Source: Curtobacterium pusillum
GTDB taxonomy: Bacteria > Actinomycetota > Actinomycetes > Actinomycetales > Microbacteriaceae
Direction of reading: 5' to 3'
Assembly: GCA_002025645.1 (NCBI GenBank)
Contig: CP018783.1
Location: forward strand, 1,488,001 to 1,552,000
Length of the DNA stretch: 64,000 nt
Part shown: positions 16,536 through 24,723 of the stretch, piece after piece
How positions within the stretch are numbered: position 1 is the stretch's first letter
Layout of the letters: every line of letters begins with the position of its first letter
Notes under the pieces: generated by a model
What the model was told of the DNA's origin: nothing
The model's input: only the letters and a program-made list of their open reading frames with translations
The model's database searches: none
Program-made: the position numbers and the translations under genes

Positions 16536-18573
16536 ACAGAACCGACGGCTCGCGCGCGACGCCCGCTACGGCAAGGCTGCGTCATACGGAAAGTACGTGG
16601 ACGGTCCGGATCCGCTCGCTCCCCCGGTCGACCTGGCCGAGGCCCTCGACGCCATCGGCGAGGACGTGATGGGCGGCACGTCGCCCGAGCGCGCCATCCG
16701 GGAGTACCTGCGGCGCGGTGGGCGGGACCAGCGCGGCCTGGACGACCTGGCACGTCGGGTGGCGGAACGACGGCGCGAACTGACCGCGAAGAACAATCTC
16801 GACGGCACCCTGCAGCAGGTCAAGCAGCTGCTCGACGAGGCCGTTCTCGCCGAACGCGGACAGCTCGCCCGCGACACCGACCTCGACGACGGCGACCGTG
16901 CCCTCGCCGAGATGCAGCTCGACAGCCTCTCCCCGTCGCCGGCGTCGGCCGTGCAGGAACTGCGCGACTACGACTGGAAGAGTCCCACCGCCCGGCAGAA
17001 GTACGAGGAGATCAAGGACCTGCTCGGCCGCGAGGTGCTCGACCAACGGTTCGCCGGCATGAAGCAAGCGCTCGAGGGAGCCACCGACCAGGACCGCGAG
17101 GACGTCGCCGCGATGATGCGCGACCTCAACGCCCTGCTCGAGGCCCACGCCCGCGGCGAGGACACCCCCGAGCAGTTCGACGCGTTCATGGCGCAGCACG
17201 GGCAGTACTTCCCGTCGAACCCGCAGAGCGTCGAGGAACTGCTCGACGACCTCGCCGCCAGGGCCGCCGCCGCCCAGCGGATGCGGAACTCGATGACCCA
17301 GGAGCAGCGCGACGAACTCGACGCTCTCGCGCAGCAGGCGTTCGGCTCCCCCGACCTCATGGGCCAGCTCTCCCAGCTCGACGGCAACCTCCGCGCGCTC
17401 CGGCCCGGTGAGGACTGGGGCGGGTCCGAGCGGATGGAGGGCGAGCAGGGGCTCGGACTCGGCGACGGCACCGGCGTGTTCCAGGACATCGCCGACCTCG
17501 ACGCCCTCGCCGACCAGATCGCGCAGTCCGGGCCGGGGTCCGACCTGGACGACCTGGACCTCGACGCCCTCGCCCGACAGCTCGGCGCCGAGGCCGCGGT
17601 CGACGCGCAGACCCTGCAGCGGCTCGAGAAGGCACTGCGGAACTCGGGGGCGATGCGCCGCGGCGCGGACGGGGCGCTCCGGCTCACCCCGAAGGCGATG
17701 CGGCAGCTCGGCAAGAGCCTGCTCAAGGACGTCGCGGAGCGGATGTCGGGCCGACAGGGCGCACGCGACCTCCGGCGGTCCGGGGCAGCCGGGGAGCCGT
17801 CCGGCTCGACACGGCAGTGGCAGTACGGCGACACGGAGCCGTGGGACGTGACGCGGTCGATCACGAACGCCCTCACCCGTACCGCGGCGTCCGGTCGGAT
17901 GGGGCCCGGCGTCCGGCTCGAGATCGACGACGTCGAGGTGCAGGAGACCGAGGCACGGACGCAGGCCTGCGTGGCGCTGCTCGTCGACACCTCGTTCTCG
18001 ATGGCGATGGAGGACCGCTGGGTCCCGATGAAGCGCACCGCCCTCGCGCTGCACACCCTCGTGTCCACGCGGTTCCGCGGGGACGACCTGCAGCTCATCG
18101 CCTTCGGTCGCGAGGCCGAGGTGATGGACATCGAGCAGCTCGTCGGCCTCGACGCCATGTGGGACAAGGGGACCAACCTGCACCACGCGCTGCTGCTGGC
18201 GAACCGGCACTTCCGGAAGCACCCGACCGCCCAGCCCGTGCTGCTCATCGTCACCGACGGCGAGCCCACGTCGCACCTCGAACCGAACGGCCAGGTGTGG
18301 TTCGGCTACCCGCCGGACCCGATCACGATCGCGCTGTCCGTCCGGGAACTCGAGAACGCGGGACGTCTCGGCGCGCAGACGACCTTCTTCCGACTCGGTG
18401 ACGACCCGGGCCTCGCGCGGTTCATCGACGCGATGGCGAAGCGGGTCGACGGCACCGTGGTGGCTCCGGAGAACGACGACCTCGGCGTCGCCGTGGTCGG
18501 GTCGTACCTCGGGTCCCGACGCGGCGGGAACACCCGATTCGACGGGTACGGCCGCGACCCCTGGGGGTCGTGA
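16528..18573 (+). CDS. VWA domain protein, partner of the ChlI-like ATPase
   Basis: This 681-residue protein is largely helical and highly charged for the first 450 residues, with Asp/Leu/Gln-rich segments. It ends in a von Willebrand factor A domain with the MIDAS metal motif DTSFSMAMED, then DKGTNLHHAL and IVTDGEPTSHL at the other metal positions. It starts at an ATG inside the end of the ATPase gene (8-base overlap), so the two are co-translated. A metal-dependent adaptor working with the ATPase on a client complex is the general model for such pairs. No client is encoded nearby. The terminator at 18822-18860 lies downstream. Confidence 0.9.
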   Translation: MARQNRRLARDARYGKAASYGKYVDGPDPLAPPVDLAEALDAIGEDVMGGTSPERAIREYLRRGGRDQRGLDDLARRVAERRRELTAKNNLDGTLQQVKQLLDEAVLAERGQLARDTDLDDGDRALAEMQLDSLSPSPASAVQELRDYDWKSPTARQKYEEIKDLLGREVLDQRFAGMKQALEGATDQDREDVAAMMRDLNALLEAHARGEDTPEQFDAFMAQHGQYFPSNPQSVEELLDDLAARAAAAQRMRNSMTQEQRDELDALAQQAFGSPDLMGQLSQLDGNLRALRPGEDWGGSERMEGEQGLGLGDGTGVFQDIADLDALADQIAQSGPGSDLDDLDLDALARQLGAEAAVDAQTLQRLEKALRNSGAMRRGADGALRLTPKAMRQLGKSLLKDVAERMSGRQGARDLRRSGAAGEPSGSTRQWQYGDTEPWDVTRSITNALTRTAASGRMGPGVRLEIDDVEVQETEARTQACVALLVDTSFSMAMEDRWVPMKRTALALHTLVSTRFRGDDLQLIAFGREAEVMDIEQLVGLDAMWDKGTNLHHALLLANRHFRKHPTAQPVLLIVTDGEPTSHLEPNGQVWFGYPPDPITIALSVRELENAGRLGAQTTFFRLGDDPGLARFIDAMAKRVDGTVVAPENDDLGVAVVGSYLGSRRGGNTRFDGYGRDPWGS

Positions 18574-18880
18574 ACCGCGGCTTCCGTACGGGCTCTTCTC
18601 CCGACGCCGACCTCGTCGTATGCTGACGCCACAGCTGCCCCAGACCCCGGCCGCGACCACTGTTCCACGCGTACCGACGACATCGGCGCGCGTGGATCCG
18701 GCCGACCGAGTGCACCTGATCCGCCCTCGACCGGCCGACCCCCGTGGAGTCCCGGAGATCGAGGATGCTCTCCGTCAGGCACGCCACGGGCTTCCGCGCC
18801 CCGGCAGGCGGGGCGCGGTGCGGGTCGGTGGGCTCCGGACCCGACGGAGTCCACCGACCCGATCTCCGTCGGTGTCGGCG
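18574..18880. other. Convergent intergenic region
   Basis: These 307 bases separate the VWA gene from the oppositely transcribed SCO1664-family gene. I see no gene. The only clear structure is the strong hairpin listed at 18822-18860. Confidence 0.6.
18822..18860. terminator. Bidirectional terminator hairpin
   Basis: GGGTCGGTGG pairs with CCACCGACCC (10 bases), and inside it CTCCG pairs with CGGAG around a seven-base loop after one mismatch. The hairpin serves the converging VWA and SCO1664-family genes. Confidence 0.85.
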
Positions 18881-19639
18881 CTAGAACAACGGCCAGGGCA
18901 CCGCGGGTCCGTGCCCGGGAGGCGGCGGGAACACCGCGACGGCCCGGAGCGCGGCGCACCGAGCACGGAGCGTGTCGACCTCGGCGACGGTGAGGTGCTC
19001 GTCGAGTGCCGCACCGAGGTCACCGTGCAGCGCATCGGTCACGCGGTCGATGCCCTCGAGCTCGTCGGCGTCGAGCGGCTCCCCGATCCACCCCCACAGC
19101 ACCGTACGGAGCTTGTGCTCGACGTGGAACGCGAGCCCGTGGTCGACGCCGAACCGGTGCCCGTCGGGCATCGCGAGCACGTGCCCGCCCTTCCGGTCCG
19201 CGTTGTTCACCACGACGTCGAACACGGCCATGCGTCGGAGGGCCGCGGTGTCCTCGTGCACGAGCGTCACCGGACGGTCCTGCTCGTCGATCGCCTCGAG
19301 CACGGGCAGCCACGGCGCGTCCTCGGCGTCGGCGTCCTCGGTGGGGACGAGGTCCACCGCGTCCTGCTCGGGGTCGACGTCCTGCCAGCGCTGGACCATG
19401 CCGCGGCCGAACGGCCCGTCGCCCATCCACGTGGGCGGGACGATGCCCCAGCCGAACGCCTCGGACACCAGGTACGCGGCGACCTCGCGATCGGCCAGCG
19501 TGCCGTCGGGGAAGTCCCAGAGCGGGCGTTCACCATCGATCGGCTTGTAGACCACCGACTCGCCGTCGAGGTCGGCCAGGAACGTGGCGTTCGACGCTTC
19601 ACGGATGCGTGCCCGGATGGACAGCGATCCGTCGCTCAT
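18881..19639 (-). CDS. SCO1664 family protein (PI3/PI4-kinase-like fold)
   Basis: This 252-residue protein opens with ATFLADLDGESVVYKPIDGERPLWDFPDGTLADREVAAYLVSEAFGW, the hallmark of the actinobacterial SCO1664 family. NNADRKGGHVL and VDHGLAFHVEHKLR follow, resembling the catalytic and metal-binding loops of PI3/4-kinase-like enzymes. No substrate is established. The ATG overlaps the DUF3090 stop by four bases. In mycobacteria and streptomycetes the same trio lies near mshC of mycothiol synthesis, but mshC is not in this window. Confidence 0.9.
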   Translation of the reverse strand: MSDGSLSIRARIREASNATFLADLDGESVVYKPIDGERPLWDFPDGTLADREVAAYLVSEAFGWGIVPPTWMGDGPFGRGMVQRWQDVDPEQDAVDLVPTEDADAEDAPWLPVLEAIDEQDRPVTLVHEDTAALRRMAVFDVVVNNADRKGGHVLAMPDGHRFGVDHGLAFHVEHKLRTVLWGWIGEPLDADELEGIDRVTDALHGDLGAALDEHLTVAEVDTLRARCAALRAVAVFPPPPGHGPAVPWPLF

Positions 19640-20163
19640 GCGTCGCCGGGAGGACGACCGGCAGCGACGATCTCCCGGGTGCGGGCGACGAAGGCACGGG
19701 CGGTGCCGACCGGGATCTTCACCTGGAACAGTTCGGCGGGTTCGGGGATCTCGACGACCGCCTCGATCTCCTCGCCGTCCTCGTTCGTCTCCGCCACGAT
19801 CTCGAGCTCGTCGTCGATCGGGTAGGCCTCGATGACCACCTGCGCGGTCGCCGGGTCGAACCCGAGGCTCAGGGCACCGGCGCGGAACTCCGGCTCGACC
19901 GGTTGGTCGAGCGGGGCACCGTCGTGGAGCTCGGTCGGAGCGGACGGCGGGACGCTGAAGCGGTTGTCCTCCACCGTGGCGACCTCGTCGAGGAGCTCGT
20001 CGATCTTGTCCGCGAGGACCGCCGACTGCTCCTTCTCGAGCGCGACGCTCGTCACGCGGCGGCCGTCGCGCGCCTGGAGGTAGAAGGACCGCTCGCCCGG
20101 GAGGCCGACGGTCCCGACGACGAGACGGTCCGGCCAGTCGAAGCCGTGCACGATGGTGGGCAT
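19636..20163 (-). CDS. DUF3090 family protein
   Basis: This 175-residue protein has the features of the DUF3090 family: GERSFYLQARDGRRVTSVALEKEQ near the start, and FRAGALSLGFDPATAQVVIEAYP and LFQVKIPVGTARAFVARTREIV later. The biochemical role is unknown. It is coupled by a four-base overlap to the SCO1664-family gene. A minus-strand TACAAT box (20170-20175) ends six bases before the ATG, so it probably also has its own leaderless promoter inside the operon. Confidence 0.9.
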   Translation of the reverse strand: MPTIVHGFDWPDRLVVGTVGLPGERSFYLQARDGRRVTSVALEKEQSAVLADKIDELLDEVATVEDNRFSVPPSAPTELHDGAPLDQPVEPEFRAGALSLGFDPATAQVVIEAYPIDDELEIVAETNEDGEEIEAVVEIPEPAELFQVKIPVGTARAFVARTREIVAAGRPPGDA

Positions 20164-20196
20164 ACCGGCATTGTAGGAGCGCCGACCGACACGCGT

Positions 20197-20928
20197 TCAG
20201 GCCCTGTCGGTACCCGTCTGGGTCTCCGGCGTCGCGGCGTCCCCGTGACCGGCGCCACCGCCGACCGCCGCGTCCCCGGACGGCGCGGGAGCGGCGGCGA
20301 GCCAGGCGAGGTCGCCGGACTCGGTGTTCGACGCGACGACCTCGGGCCGGTGCTCCCCGTAGCGCACGATGGACACCGACGCCGGGCCGACCGCGATCCG
20401 CTGGAACAGGTCGAGGTGCATGCCGAGGGCGTCGGCGAGCACGGACTTGATGACGTCGCCGTGGCTCACCGCGACCCACACGGCGTTCGGCCCGTGCGCT
20501 CCCTCGACCTCGGCGTCGATGCGCCGGATCGCCGCGACCGCGCGGGACTGCATGCTCTGCATGGACTCACCGCCCGGGAACACGACCGCACTCGGGTTCG
20601 CCTGCACCGTCCGCCAGAGCGGCTCCTTCGCGAGGTCGGCGAGCTTCCGCCCCTGCCAGTCGCCGTAGTCGCACTCGGTGATGGCCCGTTCGATGCGGGT
20701 CTCGGGCGTGCCCGGCTGCCGTTCGAGCAGGGCACGGGAGGTCTGGCGGCAGCGCTCGAGGGGGCTGGAGACCACAGCGGCGAGGGGCACCGCGGCGATC
20801 CGGTCCGCCGTGCGCGCTGCCTGCTGGCGTCCGACCGCGTCGAGTGCGACCCCCGCGGTCCGTCCGGCGAGCAGGCCGGTCGCGTTCGCGGTGGTGCGTC
20901 CGTGCCGGACGAGGAGGACGGTCGCCAT
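20197..20928 (-). CDS. MSMEG_4193 family histidine phosphatase / putative phosphomutase
   Basis: This 243-residue member of the histidine phosphatase superfamily has VLLVRHGRTTANATGLLAGR at the start, with the phospho-accepting His in RHG. Later come ERAITECDYGDWQG and WVAVSHGDVIKSVLADALG, the second catalytic His. The C-terminal 40 residues are low-complexity Ala/Gly/Pro. It is the first gene of the conserved trio with DUF3090 and SCO1664. A TAGGAT box on the minus strand (20936-20941) lies seven bases before the ATG and overlaps the stop of the upstream ABC gene, so a leaderless start is likely. The substrate is not known. Confidence 0.9.
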   Translation of the reverse strand: MATVLLVRHGRTTANATGLLAGRTAGVALDAVGRQQAARTADRIAAVPLAAVVSSPLERCRQTSRALLERQPGTPETRIERAITECDYGDWQGRKLADLAKEPLWRTVQANPSAVVFPGGESMQSMQSRAVAAIRRIDAEVEGAHGPNAVWVAVSHGDVIKSVLADALGMHLDLFQRIAVGPASVSIVRYGEHRPEVVASNTESGDLAWLAAAPAPSGDAAVGGGAGHGDAATPETQTGTDRA

Positions 20929-20938
20929 GTGCCCGATC

Positions 20939-21661
20939 CTAGGCGGCGTTCGCCACCGGAGCTGCGGGCACCGTGTCGACCACCCGCCCGTCGACCACGG
21001 TCACGAGTTCGTCGAGGACGTCCCGGTGCACCATGTCGTGCGTCACGAGCATGGTCGCCGTGCCGCGGTCGTGGGTCAGCTGCGCGATGAGACCCATGAT
21101 CGCCGCGCCCCGCTCCTGGTCGAGTGCGCTCGTCGGTTCGTCGACGAGCAGTACGTCCGGCCCGTGCACGAGCGCCCGGGCGATCGCGACGCGCTGCCGC
21201 TGCCCGCCGGACAGCTGCGCCGGACGCTTGTCGGCGTGCCCGGACAGACCGACCGCGTCCAGCAACTCGTCGACACGCGCGCGGGTGACCGCCCCGCGAC
21301 GACCGGCACCACCACCGAGGTGCGCCATCACGAGCACCTGCTCGCGGGCGGTCAACGACGGCAGCAGGTTGGACTGCTGGAAGACGATGCCGATCCGCTC
21401 CCGGCGGAGCGCGGTGGCCTCTCCGGGCGAGAGCGCGGCGGCGTCGACGACGGAGCCGGAACCGCCGCCGATCAGCACCCGGCCCGAGTCCGGTCGGATG
21501 AGCGTCGCGGCGACCGCGAGCAACGAGGACTTCCCGGAGCCGGACGGGCCGGTGATCCCGGTGACCACACCGGCCCGGGCGGTGAGGGACACGTGGTCGA
21601 CCGCGGTCACGCGGCGGTCGCCGTCGGGGAAGGTCAGGGTGACGTCGTCGAGGGTGATCAT
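20939..21661 (-). CDS. ABC transporter ATP-binding protein (MacB/LolD type)
   Basis: This 240-residue ATPase has Walker A GPSGSGKSSLL at about 39-49. It also has the Q-loop FQQSNLLPSLTAREQ, signature LSGGQRQR and Walker [13 protein letters not shown]. The FQQ...LTAREQV spacing is that of the MacB/LolD group that works with FtsX-like permeases. It overlaps the permease gene by four bases. The transporter is divergent from a two-component system, an arrangement often used against cell-envelope stress or antimicrobial peptides; that role is inferred. Confidence 0.92.
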   Translation of the reverse strand: MITLDDVTLTFPDGDRRVTAVDHVSLTARAGVVTGITGPSGSGKSSLLAVAATLIRPDSGRVLIGGGSGSVVDAAALSPGEATALRRERIGIVFQQSNLLPSLTAREQVLVMAHLGGGAGRRGAVTRARVDELLDAVGLSGHADKRPAQLSGGQRQRVAIARALVHGPDVLLVDEPTSALDQERGAAIMGLIAQLTHDRGTATMLVTHDMVHRDVLDELVTVVDGRVVDTVPAAPVANAA

Positions 21662-22752
21662 CGGTTGCTCCCGAGTGCGGTGAGGGGGTCTGCTGCGGTG
21701 ACGGTCCGGAGGGCGACGGCCGCTCCGGCGAGTCCGAGCGCGGCCATCGCGACCGCGGGGACGAGGGTGGTGAGCGGGCTGAGGAGGAACGGGAGCGCCC
21801 CACCGGCGAGCGCCCCGAGCCCGACGACGGCGGCCGTCCCGACGCCGATGCCGACGACGAGCACCACGAGCGCCTGCCCGAGGGCGTCGCGGACGAGCGA
21901 CCTCGTGCTCGCGCCGAGCGCCTTGAGCACCGCGACGTCACCGGCGCGCTGCATCGTCCACACGGTGAAGAACGCGCCAACGACCAGGGCGGACACCCCG
22001 AAGAGCATCGCGATCATCAGGGCGAGGGACCCGACCTCCGACCTGAACGTCTCGAGCGCCGTCAGCGAGCCGAGGTGCGACGCCGCCGACGTGTGCGTCC
22101 GAGCGGCCACGGCGTCCCAGTCGGGCGAGCCGCTCACCGCGAGCACGGTCGGCGCTCCGTCCCCACCGAGCCGACGGTCGGCTGCTGCCCAGGCGTCCGG
22201 TGTCATGGCGAGCACCGGCGTGTGGCTGTACCAGGCGTCGCCGCCCACCGAGGCGACCCGGTAGGTCGTTCCGGTGATCGTCACGCGGTCGCCGACGCCG
22301 ACGCCGAGGTCGGAAGCGGCGGCGGCCGACAGGCCGACCTCGTCGTCCCGATCCGGCGCGAGCGCAGCGACGGTGCCGGCGCCGGCGCCGGCACCGGAAG
22401 CAGCGGCAGGCAACCCGAACAACGCAACGCCGACGGCCGAAGCCGCACCCGCGTCCGCCCGTCCCTGCACGATGCCCACCGGGACCACCTCGTCGACGCC
22501 GGCCGCCGTCTGCCAGCCGACCCGTGCCTCCCGGCCGATCGTGGACTCGCCGAAGGACGGCTGCCCGCTGGACGGCTGCTGCAGCACGAGTCGGTCCCCC
22601 GGCAGGCCAAGCACGGCCGAGATGTTCTGGGCGGCCAGCCCGCCGGTGAGTCCCGCGAGGAAGCCCACGAGCAGGGTGATGAGCGCGACGACGGAGCCGA
22701 TGAGCACGAAGCGTCCGCGGGCGAACCGGAGATCGCGCCAGGCGACGAACAC
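21658..22752 (-). CDS. ABC transporter permease, FtsX-like
   Basis: This 364-residue protein has one membrane segment near the N-terminus (FVLIGSVVALITLLVGFLAG) and a large extracytoplasmic region of about 190 residues. Three C-terminal segments follow, the last ones flanking FTVWTMQRAGDVAVLKALGAS, the FtsX/MacB core motif. An Ala-Gly run interrupts the extracytoplasmic part. The GTG at 22752 follows AAGGGA, and a longer frame upstream is not supported. It is coupled to the ATPase gene by ATGA and divergent from the histidine kinase at 22901. Confidence 0.88.
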   Translation of the reverse strand: MFVAWRDLRFARGRFVLIGSVVALITLLVGFLAGLTGGLAAQNISAVLGLPGDRLVLQQPSSGQPSFGESTIGREARVGWQTAAGVDEVVPVGIVQGRADAGAASAVGVALFGLPAAASGAGAGAGTVAALAPDRDDEVGLSAAAASDLGVGVGDRVTITGTTYRVASVGGDAWYSHTPVLAMTPDAWAAADRRLGGDGAPTVLAVSGSPDWDAVAARTHTSAASHLGSLTALETFRSEVGSLALMIAMLFGVSALVVGAFFTVWTMQRAGDVAVLKALGASTRSLVRDALGQALVVLVVGIGVGTAAVVGLGALAGGALPFLLSPLTTLVPAVAMAALGLAGAAVALRTVTAADPLTALGSNR

Positions 22753-22900
22753 GGTGGTCCCTTCCCGATCGCGGGCCTTCCGCAACCGTGGTCCCAGCCT
22801 CGCGAGACCGGGCCTTCGGGACATCGCCGACCGGGTTGGTCGTCCGATCGAACTTTCGGTTGATCCGCCGCGCCCCGCCGCTCCGTACGCTGGGAGGGAC

Positions 22901-24067
22901 ATGGCGCACAGCACCCTCACCCCGGTCTTCGTCGGTCTGCGGACCGGCCTGCACGTGCTGTTCGCCGCGCTCCTCGTGCTCGTCGTCGTCCGGATCGTCG
23001 TCGTCGGCGCACCGGGGTCGTGGGTCCCGCTCACGCTGTCGGTCGTGTTCGCGGGGGTCTACCTGCTCGGCGCGCTCGTCGCCCGGAACGCCTCGCGGCG
23101 AGGACTCGCCGGTCCCGCCTGGATCCTCGCGCTGACCCTCGTCTGGATCGCGCTCCTGGTCCTGGTGCCCGAGGCCGCCTACCTCGTCTTCCCGCTCTTC
23201 TTCCTCTACCTGCACGTCCTGCCGCGCGTGGTCGGCCCGGTCGCCGTGGTCGTCGCGACCCTGGTCGCCGTCGTCGCGCTCGGGCTGCACGGCGGATTCA
23301 CGGTCGGCGGCGTCGTCGGTCCGCTCGTCGGCGCCGGCGTCGCGCTCCTCATCGGGCTCGGCTACCGCGCGCTCGCGCGGGAGGCAGTCGAACGTGAGGC
23401 GCTCGTCGCCGAGCTCCTCGCCACCCGCGACCGCCTGGCCGCCACGGAGCACGAGCAGGGCGTGCTCGCCGAGCGTGCACGGCTCGCGCGGGAGATCCAC
23501 GACACGGTCGCGCAGGGACTGTCGAGCATCCAGATGCTCCTGCACGCCGCCGAGCGCGCCGACGGCGAACGCCCCGGCCTGGAGCACATCCGGCTCGCGC
23601 GGGAGACCGCGGCCGACGGTCTGGCGGACACCCGGCGCTTCATCCGCGAGCTCACGCCCCCGTCGCTCGACCAGGGACTCGGTGCTGCGCTGCGCCGCCT
23701 GGCCGAGCAGCAGTGGACCCGCGACGGGCTGACCGTGGAGGTCGACGTGCCGGAGGTCTCCCTGCCGATGGACGTGCAGACGGCGCTGCTGCGCATCGCC
23801 CAGGGCGCGGTCGCGAACGTGGTGCAGCACGCGGCCGCGTCGACCGTCCGGCTTTCGCTCGCGGTGGACGGCCGGGAGGCGCGACTGACGGTCACGGACG
23901 ACGGCGTCGGTTTCGAGCCGGTCACCGCACGGGACCGCGCGTGGTCGACCGACTCGTTCGGGTTGCGTGCGATGGAGGACCGCGTCGGGCAGTTCGGCGG
24001 TCGGCTCGACATCACCTCGGCCCCGGGCCGCGGCACCACCCTCGCCGCCGTGCTGGAGGTGCCGTGA
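22901..24067 (+). CDS. NarL-type sensor histidine kinase
   Basis: This 388-residue membrane kinase has five to six hydrophobic segments in the first 160 residues. A short coiled coil and the HisKA_3 box REIHDTVAQGLSSIQ follow. An HATPase domain carries the N box AVANVVQHA and the G boxes TDDGVGFEP and GRGTTLAAVLEVP. The membrane sensor has almost no extracellular loops, which suggests sensing inside the membrane. TACGCT at 22886-22891 and GGGAGG just before the ATG fit promoter and ribosome site. It overlaps its response regulator by four bases. Confidence 0.92.
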   Translation: MAHSTLTPVFVGLRTGLHVLFAALLVLVVVRIVVVGAPGSWVPLTLSVVFAGVYLLGALVARNASRRGLAGPAWILALTLVWIALLVLVPEAAYLVFPLFFLYLHVLPRVVGPVAVVVATLVAVVALGLHGGFTVGGVVGPLVGAGVALLIGLGYRALAREAVEREALVAELLATRDRLAATEHEQGVLAERARLAREIHDTVAQGLSSIQMLLHAAERADGERPGLEHIRLARETAADGLADTRRFIRELTPPSLDQGLGAALRRLAEQQWTRDGLTVEVDVPEVSLPMDVQTALLRIAQGAVANVVQHAAASTVRLSLAVDGREARLTVTDDGVGFEPVTARDRAWSTDSFGLRAMEDRVGQFGGRLDITSAPGRGTTLAAVLEVP

Positions 24068-24684
24068 TCCGGGTCCTCATCGCCGACGACCACCCCGTCG
24101 TCCGGGCCGGGTTGCGCGCGCTCCTCGACGCCGAGGACGACCTCGAGGTGGTCGGCGAGGCGTCGACCCCGTCCACCGCGGTCGCCCTCGCCGAGTCCCT
24201 GGCGCCGGAGCTCGTGCTGATGGACCTGCAGTTCGGACAGGACGCCACCGGCGCCGACGCCACCCGCCGGATCCGGGCGCTCGACGCGGCACCGTACGTG
24301 CTCGTGCTGACGAACTACGACTCCGACGGCGACATCCTCGGCGCGGTCGAGGCCGGCGCGAGCGGGTACCTGCTCAAGGACGCGCCGCCGCACGAGCTCG
24401 TCGCGGCCGTTCGCGCGGCGGCGTCCGGGCAGAGCGCACTCGCGCCCGCGATCGCCGGGCGGCTGATGGCCCGGATGCGGTCGCCGCAGGTCGCGCCGTC
24501 GGCGCGGGAGATCGAGGTGCTGCGGCTCGTCGCCGAGGGTGCCTCGAACGGTGACGTCGCCGCACGCCTGCACATCAGCGACGCCACCGTGAAGTCGCAC
24601 CTGGTCCACGTGTTCTCGAAGCTCGGGGTGTCGTCCCGCACGGCCGCCGTCTCCGAGGCACGCTCCCTCGGCATGCTGCGCTGA
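24064..24684 (+). CDS. NarL/FixJ family response regulator
   Basis: This 206-residue protein has a receiver domain (VLIADDHPVVRAG with the acidic pair, the phospho-acceptor Asp in VLMDLQF near residue 55, and LLKDAPPHE). A LuxR-type HTH follows (SAREIEVLRLVAEGASNGDVAARL, ATVKSHLVHVFSKLGV). The GTG start overlaps the kinase stop (GTGA). It is the partner of the kinase, and the divergent ABC exporter is the likely target. Confidence 0.95.
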   Translation: MIRVLIADDHPVVRAGLRALLDAEDDLEVVGEASTPSTAVALAESLAPELVLMDLQFGQDATGADATRRIRALDAAPYVLVLTNYDSDGDILGAVEAGASGYLLKDAPPHELVAAVRAAASGQSALAPAIAGRLMARMRSPQVAPSAREIEVLRLVAEGASNGDVAARLHISDATVKSHLVHVFSKLGVSSRTAAVSEARSLGMLR

Positions 24685-24688
24685 TCCC

Positions 24689-24717
24689 TTGACTCGGCCC
24701 GTGTGAAACGTTCTGAT
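24689..24717 (+). promoter_or_regulatory. Sigma-70-like promoter for the MFS gene at 24724
   Basis: TTGACT (24689-24694) and TCTGAT (24712-24717) stand 17 bases apart. The -10 box ends six bases before ATG 24724, so the message probably begins at or next to the start codon. Confidence 0.6.
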
Positions 24718-24723
24718 GGACCC

